Positions 1 through 8,463 of a DNA stretch of 20,058 nucleotides are shown one piece after another. Position 1 is the stretch's first letter; each line of letters opens with the position of its first letter. This DNA is from Asterionellopsis glacialis (taxonomy: Eukaryota; Bacillariophyta; Plagiogrammaphyceae; Rhaphoneidales; Asterionellopsidaceae): positions 1 to 20,058 of the forward strand of contig WKLE02001679.1 of assembly GCA_014885115.2 (NCBI GenBank). The letters run 5' to 3'. The notes under the pieces are model-generated. The model searched no databases. It had not been told where the DNA came from and saw only the letters and a list, made by a program, of their open reading frames with translations. Position numbers and translations under genes: made by a program.

Positions 1-127
1 ACTCTTTTTGACATTGCAGGAAACACACAGGCATCCTTGGTATTGAGGATTGGTGATTGCGGAGGCTGAGGAACACGCATCCATCCGCGTAATTCAAATT
101 TACTATCAAGATAATCCAACAATTCAC
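1..127 (-). pseudogene. C-terminal end of a Tc1/mariner-like transposase (partial, runs off left edge)
   Basis: Read on the minus strand, this stretch is open and encodes the end of a DDE transposase core. It contains GWMRVPQPPQSP followed by LNTKDACVFPAMSKRV. In Tc1/mariner/Lemi-type transposases the block Q-P-x-(N/Q)-S-P-x-x-N-x-x-D holds the third catalytic Asp; here its codon is at 33-35. The reading frame continues out of the window, so the C-terminus and one transposon end are missing. It belongs with the relic at 752-2496, from which it is separated by the insertion at 128-747. Bases 124-127 (TCAC) are the proposed left copy of the target duplication. The family call is from recalled motifs, not a search. 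Confidence 0.7.
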
Positions 128-747
128 AAGTTGTTGCAGGATTAGGTGGACCAACTTGTGACATTTGGTCTGTAGACTCCACGTAGAACCAAAATTCATA
201 TTTTTGAAATATAAACATTTTCATGAATAGATAATTTTATATACTTTGAAAAATTGTTATATATGTATACATATTTGTATACTTTTATACTACTGGAATA
301 TATACCCAGTATATATTCATACATGTATACATCATATTATGGCATAGCCGACTTGTATCAGAATCGAATACAATGACAACCTGGCTGGTGCATTTTTGGG
401 CATTGCAGGCTCACCCAACTGACAAAAATTGGCTGTTGCACCCAGATCTCTTCCGATCAATCTTGCAATGGTGCTGTTTGCAGTACCGATTTCTCAACAA
501 CCAGCTATTTTTACCTAACAACCACCAGTGCGGTTCCATGCAGAAGTTCCTTGTACATGGAACTGCACTAGTGGTTGTTAGGTAAAAATGGCTGGTTGTC
601 AAGAAATCGGTACCGTACAATGGTACGTCCGTTCATCCTAACAAAAAAAAATAACATGTAAAATTACTAGCTTTGATTAATTTGATTTTTAAAAAAATTA
701 TGTCACAGTCCAGTACTGGACTGGTCCACCTAATCCTGGAACAACTC
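128..747. mobile_element. Nested 620-bp MITE-like inverted-repeat element
   Basis: The two ends are 26-bp inverted repeats (128-153 and 722-747) that match at 24 positions; their shared core is CAGGATTAGGTGGACCA. A second inverted pair, TGTGACAT, lies inside them at 157-164 and 700-707. TCAC flanks the element on both sides (124-127 and 748-751), as a 4-bp target-site duplication would. The interior is AT-rich and non-coding and holds a long hairpin at 483-613. The flanks are two halves of one transposase gene. Removing the element plus one TCAC copy deletes 624 bases and leaves 117 bases, exactly 39 codons, between the second and third catalytic Asp codons. I cannot name its superfamily; a 4-bp duplication is short and could partly be chance. 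Confidence 0.7.
483..613. repeat. Large hairpin: 58-bp inverted arms with a 15-base loop
   Basis: The arms are 483-540 and 556-613. After reverse complementing one of them they match at 53 of 58 positions, and all five differences are transitions. The loop is 541-555. The arms begin with GTACCGATTTCT and share the internal block TTTTTACCTAACAACCAC. It lies wholly inside the MITE-like element and probably belongs to it. If transcribed, either strand would fold into a long, nearly perfect stem, the shape of a precursor for small RNAs or of a fold-back element. No promoter is visible. Confidence 0.88.
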
Positions 748-751
748 TCAC

Positions 752-2496
752 CTTTCTGATGGGGACCAGCACCATCTTCTTGGTATCTCACCACTACTCG
801 ACAATTGTTGTTTTCCAAAGAATACTTTCTGGCCATCTCATCCAAGGCTGGAAATCTAATATCGTTCCAATTTTTTCAGAGAAAACTTAGGGTTTGTTGC
901 AGTTCCCTTGTCACTACCTGTAACTTCACAGGATTCAAAATAGTAATTGCCCTTGATTCTTAGTCTGTTTTCCAAAATAGCTGGCATAGTGTAGCTACCA
1001 TCTGCAGCATATACTCTATGATACATATCTTGTCGGGCTTGTACAAAATGCCTGACACAACAACAATCAACTTTAACTCCTTTGTCACCTTTTCTAGGGT
1101 CATTGTCTTTATAAGCCATTGCTGTTGTCACAATAACCTGCTCCTTGTGAATGTGAGACTTGTGCCTCTGGTGGTGATGAGCAGGAAAAATGCCAAGTAT
1201 CGGGATGCATTTATTATTTTTCTGAACAACAAATGCATAAAACCATTTTTTATCTGAATGTGATAGAATGACCTGGACACCTCCATTTCAAAAAAATAGC
1301 TGAATTTCAAAATAGCCAAAAACCTTTTGTTTATTTGTATCTTTTTCCCTTTTGATCTCTTGTGAGCTTAGGAAGGGTTCTGTTTGGTTCGTAGGAACTT
1401 CCAGTCAACATGTTCATGCAATAATTTTGTAAACTTTCGTGACTCACAATCTGCACTCCATCTGAAGCTAGATGCAATGCTAGATTGTGCCAAGTCATGG
1501 AACCACTTGTCAACCTTAAAGCTTGCACTACTTCATCTCTTAGAAAATTAGTACCATTTATATAAACTTGCTTTTCATTTTCCGAAAGTGACTCATAATT
1601 TTCTTTGAGTGTTTGTGCATCCAAATTCTCCAGAGGATTAGTATTCTTTTGATTCATAACTTTTTTGTAATAGTTGAGTGGCATAAATACATTCTTTTGC
1701 ATCGTCTGGATTGTGAAAATGGTCGTTCCTTTGTCACTTTTAATTTTTTTTTGGCAACAAAATTTTGCTTTGTTGCAATTTGACTCACAACGGTATCAAG
1801 ATACTTCTTATTTTGTCCCCAGGCATGTGCAAGGTGCTTCATTAGTAGAGCTATTTTATTCATATCCAAACAGGGTAACAATGTTATTATGCATTTCAAG
1901 GTAAAAACAATTTGTTATTCATCATTTGTAAGTTTTGATTTGATTTTACAATTTAGTTTTCTGATTCTCAAAGCCTCATCAAATCACAACCAACCAAACT
2001 CTCTGTCCCTATTATTGTACAGATTCATAAGTAAAGGAGACTCAGAGCTGGTTTTTATGCCTCCTTTAGCCTCCCACTTGAAATGGTCGATTAACAAGTC
2101 AGAGCATGATGGCTTTCCAAGTGCTTCAATTTTGGCTTCAGAAAACATATGGGGCAGAGCTGTTGGAGCTGCTGTAGGCAGCTCTGGTGCCTCAAAACAC
2201 AAAGACAATGCATCATGATGATTAGAACAAGCCATTAACAATGAAGGATGTGTCACAACATCCTTCTGTCATTGTCTGGTGGTGGTCACAAGATTTTGGT
2301 GGAACATGCAACAAAAATTGACCTCTTTATGTTGCCTGTTGATTATATAGTTTACTGTGCAGCTATGAGCAGTTTCATTGACACCAGTCACATATGCAAC
2401 ACCACCCTTGCTATTAGGTAGGCCGACATGCTGTAAATACTTGACGGTCACATAATCTCCAACTCTAAAAGTTGCCATTGTGATGGTTCTGTGCAC
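752..2496 (-). pseudogene. Decayed Tc1/mariner-like transposase, N-terminal and central part
   Basis: This is the minus-strand remnant of a DDE transposase gene, broken by frameshifts and stops. In reading order it has four parts. From 2478 (MATFRVGDYVTVKY) there is a small basic module with the style of a Tudor/SH3-like domain. Next is a long linker in the same frame, crossed by stops near 2269 and 1984. A helix-turn-helix-like stretch follows at about 1331-1702 (MTWHNLALHLASDG). The catalytic core then begins with SDKKWFY, whose Asp codon is at 1252-1254 and which matches the DEKWFY block of plant-type mariners; VTTAMAY follows. After another frameshift near 870-880, QEDGAGPH gives the second Asp (774-776). 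Further frameshifts lie near 1705 and 1270-1330. The third Asp is on the other side of the nested insertion. The element is inactive; its outer end near 2500-2760 could not be found. Confidence 0.72.
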
Positions 2497-4771
2497 AGCG
2501 TAAAATGAAAATCTGAAAAACTAGATGTTTGTGTCCATCGATTTTTTTCTTCTTGTTTATAGTATGAATTCTATACAATTCTACAAAATTCCATGGAACA
2601 TGAAGCCAGCCGTTCCCCAAAAAAAACATGACTTACAGAGATCTGGGCCCACCAAACTTATGGAGCATCCAACCGATTTGTCCCAGGATTTTTTTAGCTC
2701 AGATTGGTCAAGATCTGTCAAGAGCTAAGAAGGGGGGGGGGGGTCAGAGTCTGCACTAGTTGGAGCTCGTACACCATAAATCCAAAAAAATAAGACCCGT
2801 TGAAATTCATCACTATTTTTTTATTATACACAGAAAAAAAGGATTACCTGTATAATGTAAGGTTGTACTGGTATATTCTGTATGTACTGGTACATAACCA
2901 TAGGCATGGATTGCATCTGTCCGTTCAAATTATTCCCCATCACAGTTTATATTACCCACACCCTGGGGACCAATTTTCCACACTTTTATCTATGGTCTTT
3001 CTGGCTTGAGTCAAGCGGTTGGACTGCTACAGGAACATATGCAGACTTTCACAATCTGGTCACCCGGCTCACAAAAGTGGACCATTGTTTTTAGTGAAGT
3101 TGGGGAGTGCTAGTAGTTATTACACAAGTCCCTCCACCATGTCACTCCTTGCTTTCCTCGACAACCATCTAGTTATGACTTTGATTTTTTTTGTTACAAA
3201 CAAATCACAACTATCACAAAGAAGAGCATTGTCTTGAAAACAAAAAAATTGTCATAGCTCACCTGTATGAAATAACACATACTAAAGATGTCATGCTTTT
3301 AAAACAGTACATAAAAATACCATGTTGGATGCGGGATGGTAAATGCTAGGTGCAGTCTATATTTACGTGTTGTTTCAAAAACATGACATCTTTACATTTT
3401 GCTTCTTGTTAATTGAAAAAGTACAATGCCCTATATTGAAAAAAAGTTAATGGCAGCAGGGCTTGATGCAAGAGGAATAAATATTCTGTGATCTATGATG
3501 TTCATGAATAACACACACTTGTACAAGAAGCTGATGCATTACTTGATAAACTGCTATACCAAGACATGAGGAGACACAAAGACAAGACCCATATGTTTTC
3601 TTCCCCTTTGTGATGATTCATGGACTGTATTTTTTAGCTGCACTTACAGTTATGAGTACTTAGTTGGCACTATTCACCAGGAAAAAAAGACACCAGGACA
3701 AAAACACCTCCAAACATACTATGCTGTAGTGCTGGCATGATCTAGGAATGTATATTACAATAGTATATTACAATACCTTAATGCCATCATTCATGATTGA
3801 TATCTGAGATGGAACAAATTATGATATTTGCTCATGTGCACATGTAGGATTTTTCAGAACCAAACTTGTATGTAACCTTCTTCTTTGTATATGCTGTTAT
3901 ATAAAAAAACTGATCCTTTGTTCAAGGACATCTCCCAATTATATCTGTTTTGATCCACAGGGAGAGAATCATTCACTTTGTGTTCAATCATTCTCTACAT
4001 TTGTAGTCATCACAATCCATGATCCCAAGTATTTGAATTTGTTGTTTCTAGCAAGAAGGACAATTTCATGGAGTGCTGAAAAACACAAGATGATCAACTC
4101 ACAAAATTATGATAGCCAACATGGTCATCAGGCTATTTATGCCATATTGCATAAATGATGATTAAACATTGACTACAGTATAATGATGAAACAACCACTT
4201 GCCTAAATAGAAAATGATGCAAAAGCTTGCTATGACAGGATCATACCATATGTGGCAATGATATGCTCATGCCAACTTAGAGCAGCACATAGTACTAGTA
4301 ATATTATAACAATGTGGGGCAAAACAATGTATCAATTTCAATATCAAGCCTGAACTCAATTGTTATAAAATGATGGACCAAAATTACTTCTTCGTGAAGG
4401 ACCAAGATGGAACTCAGCTGGCTTTGGTCCATGATGATGTACATTTGGCCCACCATGATATCATCAGAATATTATTACTTATTGTTTCATCATAATGGAC
4501 TAGCTCTTCTCTGGAGATGGACCAAGTTATTTTCTATGTAGGAGGGGGTGCACCATAAGTGAAAAAGATGGACTAACAAATTGATGAAAAATACTTATGG
4601 AGAGCAATTTTTTACTTACAAAAGACCAACTTGGTGCGGACATGGACCAAGAAATGGACCTGCAAATCTTGACCACCTGCCATGCCAAAACACTCCTCAA
4701 TCTAGAGGACTACTAGACTCAAGGGCACAAGGTGAGAAGTGAGTCCTAGTCCTTCAGAGGTGTTGCTAGTC
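2497..4771. other. Spacer without a recognisable gene
   Basis: No convincing gene is present. A run of 12 G is at 2732-2743. Short coding-like patches occur on the plus strand near 3420-3600, for example MPYIEKKLMAAGLDARGIN and, in another frame, ALLDKLLYQDMRRHK. Stops and frame changes break them, which suggests old mobile-element debris. Between about 4370 and 4800 the words GGACCAA or TTGGTCC recur several times. Confidence 0.6.
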
Positions 4772-5080
4772 TTAGAGGTAGAGGACCAACACAGATGCCT
4801 TAGAAGTGGCAATAGACTCATCCCCTGGGGCATTGGACTCTAGGACTACAGTACTCATCTCCAGAGAGACCATGGTCTTTGAACATGATGTTAAAAGACG
4901 GGCCTTGAGATGTCCTGCTAAATACCATTGTAGGTCCTTGGACTCATAGAAAATCTGTATCATTAGAGATAGGATCAGAAGTAAATGCCTTACTGTACGT
5001 ACTGTACAGGATAACCACCCAGCTTGGAAGTAAAAAATCGAAATGCATGATATTGTGTGGCCCAATGATATTTGTAACTT

Positions 5081-5086
5081 TTTATT
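5081..5086 (-). promoter_or_regulatory. Candidate polyadenylation signal AATAAA
   Basis: The minus strand reads AATAAA here, 42 bases beyond the stop codon of the oxygenase gene. Position and orientation fit a poly(A) signal, but in AT-rich DNA the hexamer is common by chance. Confidence 0.35.
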
Positions 5087-5128
5087 TCCTTTACTAAATT
5101 TATATTTTTTTCACCTACTGTATTTGTG

Positions 5129-6745
5129 TTATTCACTTTCCCCAGGTGCAATCGATCTCGCACCTGATTTTTTCAACAATTTCACTATATCCGAATCTTC
5201 TCCATGTTCTCCGATAGCAAAATGTAACATACTGGAACCATTTCCATCAGGTTTCATACGGACGTTCACATCCGCACCTTGCGATATAAAGTATTCTACA
5301 ACCTCCAAACGACCAGCTCGAATGGCTTCTGTCAAAGGCGTCCAATTGTTACGATCACGTACGTTGACATGTTCAGGGTTAGCCCTAATGTTGGCCTTTA
5401 TTGTTGCCAGACTCGCATCGTATGCTAAAAAGTGTGCGCTCACTTGACCGGGTGTTAATTTTCCACTCTGTTTGGCAGTTGCACTATGTTTGGGTAAAAC
5501 GTATCCCTCTGGATGTCCCTTTTTCCAATTTGCTTCTTCAGGTGATCCTGGGATAACGTACGGTGGCAATTCTTCATTCGTCCATTCATCACCACCTACT
5601 GGACCAATAGGTTCAAAGTGTATAAATACGTTTGCCATAAAGCGTCCCTTGAGAGGGAATGGACGTCCATGAAGAATTGAATGACTTTCATATAAAACTA
5701 AATCTCCAGGTTCCATGGTAATGTTATGTGCAATCCCGTCGTGTCCAATCACTTCCAATGGCCATGGTTCATCGACATCTTGATCAACATTGATGATAGC
5801 TGAACTTACAAGCGGAAGACGATCCACACTGTATTATGATGTATAGGTGCAGTGCGTGTGCGTTTGTGTATTTATTTATTTATGAAAGCAGACAACGATT
5901 TTTTTTTAGATACACGTTATTTCGACAACGGAGGAAAATCAACGATCAACACAAGAGACTGTTTTTAAAAACAATGGCAGCCATCCGTAAAAAACTTACT
6001 GGGTAGCTAAAACTGCTCCTTCCTTGTATACACGGATACCATAAAGGGAACATTCTGCTAACTTATGTCCTGTCCATTCACTAATGGTATCACGTGCGGC
6101 ATTCCAAATGTGTTGTTTGAGTACATATCCACCACCTGGTCGTGTTGCATCTTCGACACTTATCATTTTACTAGGTTTTTCCCAATGATTGACATAGCTA
6201 TTGCCTGCAGCCCAATTTTCATCACGTTCGTCATCCTTGTTGGCTTGCCAAAATTCATTTAATAATTTCATCATGCGATCGGGTGCACGAATTTTTGTGA
6301 ATCCCACCTTGGTATAATTCCTCATGGACTGTGGTTGTCGTACATTCATGGCAATGCGGTCCACTTCACTTGTGATACACCGTTCACCCTTGTTTCCATA
6401 ATGATCTACACACCCTTGTATGTAATCTGAATAAAATTTGTTTTTATCGCCCAAGGGTTGGATCGGTTGATCCTTGTGCCGATCTGGTGTGGGGAGGCCC
6501 AAACTCTTATTGTTGTGTGGTAAGTAATCAAAGTTACTTGTTACTTTACTAAAATGCATAGGAAAACTAACATCAGCTCCATAAACAAGTCCTGCTTCCT
6601 CATCCATGCATGATTCATCCTCTGCAGTAGCACTTTCTGTCTCTGCCATGGCAATAGGACCAATGCTTGCAACAAACAAGACACCCGCCAACAACATTAG
6701 ACGAGTCATCGACTTCCAACAAGTCATTTTGATCATCATTTTCAT
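5129..6745 (-). CDS. Prolyl 4-hydroxylase-like 2OG-Fe(II) oxygenase with C-terminal ankyrin repeats (two exons)
   Basis: Two exons, complement of 6000-6745 and 5129-5828, give 481 residues. The junction CA|GTAAGT...ATACAG|T rebuilds a His codon and the motif H249-V-D251, the Fe(II)-binding HxD of the prolyl 4-hydroxylase fold. The distal His is H302 in ILHGRPFPLKGR. R311, nine residues later, is the likely 2-oxoglutarate-binding residue, the spacing seen in PHD2-type enzymes; CPH1-type enzymes use a Lys ten residues on. Residues 1-34 look like a signal peptide (hydrophobic LMLLAGVLFVASIG, then AMA|ET), so the enzyme probably enters the secretory pathway. Residues about 400-478 form two ankyrin repeats (NNWTPLTEAIRAGRLEVVEY, then SSMLHFAIG). 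It would hydroxylate prolines or a related side chain, using O2 and 2-oxoglutarate. The substrate is unknown. Several Met codons cluster at the start; the first was chosen. Confidence 0.9.
5829..5999 (-). other. 171-nt spliceosomal intron of the oxygenase gene
   Basis: The donor is GTAAGT (5999 downward) and the acceptor ATACAG (ending at 5829). Its removal joins two open frames in phase 2 and recreates the catalytic HVDRLP motif, so both splice sites are well supported. Without splicing, translation stops at the TAA that overlaps the donor (5996-5998). Confidence 0.92.
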
Positions 6746-7679
6746 AATTCTCTATTTCTCTCTCTCAATCTCAAAATGGTTATTCTCTGCAGAGAGCAAA
6801 ATTCGTTGTATCAGACTCTCTCTTTTTGAAATGTTACTGTAGGTTGTTGACACAGATGGACGGCGGTCTTGTCGGTTCTCAACAGCAACAACAACACATT
6901 ATGAGCAAGGAGAAATGAAAAGAGACCTGAAGAAACACATTCAAGTTCAAATGAGAACCGTTTTTTGTTGAATGTGTCCAAGGAAGTGGGGTGTTGATCT
7001 CACGCCTCCTGTAGAATGTACGTGATTTTCCTACCATCACAGGTGTCTGGTTGGGTCTGTCCGTGATCGGCTATGACAGCTAGAGTTGAAGATAATAAAT
7101 AATTATTATAATAAATAACTTTTTTAATTAACCCTGTCGGAAACCCGGAACTGATCCGATTCCTGCGCTACAGTAGTACCAGGTACTAGTACCTGGAACC
7201 CCTTGAGGCCATTCACAATCAGGTGTAGGTCAGTTCAGGTTTAGCGCGCCACTTGCTCGCGTTAACTCATCATTCGTAGGATCCTACTACAACTCTACCA
7301 TAATATATATTATTTGATGCTCTCTACTGTATCGGTGATTCGTAACCATCGCCACTGTCGTCACAATGTCCATCGCCACTGTTGTTGATTGTTGTGTCTT
7401 CTACCATCATTACTATCCTTGTATATCTTCTTTTCTCATATTTCCATTGACTTATGTATGCACTTTTCTTTTCCGAAAATTTTTTTCATTTCCAAAATCA
7501 TTGATTAAATTATGATGTCGTTCCAAACCATTAGAATTATGTATTGGAATGTCTGGAACAATTCCAATATGTTCCGATACTTCACTTTGTTCCGAATATT
7601 TAACCACAATTCTTTTGCAACATTTGATTGTTAAGAGATTATTACAAAAATTTTTAATTCAAGCTAATATGGTGATTGA
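6746..7679. other. Upstream region of the oxygenase gene and spacer
   Basis: No gene is visible. The first 100 bases upstream of the oxygenase ATG contain GA-rich tracts on its coding strand (GAGAGAGAGAAATAGAG), probably 5' untranslated sequence. The perfect palindrome at 7179-7196 lies about 430 bases upstream of the start. ATTGGAAT and ATTCCAAT form a small inverted pair near 7543-7568, amid several TTCCGA/GTTCC words. Confidence 0.5.
7179..7196. repeat. Perfect 18-bp palindrome
   Basis: CCAGGTACTAGTACCTGG equals its own reverse complement over all 18 bases. It could be a dimeric transcription-factor site or a cruciform-prone remnant of a mobile element. There is no second copy in the window to support either. 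Confidence 0.6.
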
Positions 7680-8463
7680 CCAAAAAAATTGAAAACAAAC
7701 CGACTTGCACACTTGGTTCCGAACTTTTCTTTCAAGAATGATGATGAGCATGACATCATCTTGAAGATGACGCCACTCAAAACTAGAGAGCAAATTGTTA
7801 GCAACAACCTTACAATGAAACCTTTGGTAGAGTTCAATGCAAAGGTACATTGTTGTGACTTGGCAATTCAAAATCATAAATTAAAGGTAAAAAATGATAT
7901 GCTTGAGGACCATTTGTTGGAGATGAAAAAAGGAACACAGCTCCATGATGGTAGTTTGCTCATATTACTCAAGGGCAGTGTCCAAGTTGAAAGACAACTT
8001 GAATGATGCTGTTTGTACTTTTGACAAACAGTCCTGTCCCATTAGCAATAGTGACATTTATGCAGATGATGAAGGTTACCTTCACCACACACCTACCAAA
8101 CATAAGAACAAAGATACAGATACTAAGGAAAATGACAAAAAGCACTCACAAGAGGTAGAGTTAGTGCATGATCGGAAGAAGGAGGTTGATGACAAGAAAC
8201 TAAAGATGGCAGGACAAGACAACTTTGTTGAGGACAATGACAACAATGACAACAACAACAATGACAGTCACACCAGATTGAACAAAAAGCCCATGAAAAC
8301 AATCGTTTTCATGGAAAAGCTTCCCAATGACAACCACACAAGTGTTGGGGATAGCTTAACATTCACCCAACAAGCTGTAACAAAGGCAAAAGAAGGAAAA
8401 GGTATTGCAGAGGCAATCCAAGAAGAGACAACATCATCTGCAGACAATGACAGCAAAGAATAG
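7680..8463 (+). pseudogene. Broken or frameshifted coding-like region of unknown function
   Basis: Two overlapping plus-strand frames both look protein-like. The first (7680-8006) has no ATG near its beginning; its first Met codons lie within it (KMTPLKTREQIVSNN). It is rich in charged, helix-forming residues (NHKLKVKNDMLEDHLLEMKK). The second is most coding-like from about 7980 to 8463 and is very hydrophilic, with Lys/Asp/Asn runs (DNDNNDNNNND). The compositions suggest one original protein that changes frame by one or two bases between about 7945 and 7990. No domain was recognised. Alternatives are a missed intron, a relic of a mobile-element gene, or two unrelated open stretches. No promoter or poly(A) signal supports expression. 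Confidence 0.35.

Noticed and set aside
373..620. Open frames of about 70 codons on both strands
   Set aside because: They lie in the nested inverted-repeat element and reflect the hairpin symmetry; no protein-like motif.
1674..2218. Plus-strand open frames opposite the transposase relic
   Set aside because: The minus strand carries recognisable transposase motifs in continuous frames, so these are shadows.
4772..5447. Open frames of 97 and 134 codons around the end of the oxygenase gene
   Set aside because: The 134-codon frame is antisense to the ankyrin exon; the 97-codon frame has no motif and does not join the gene.
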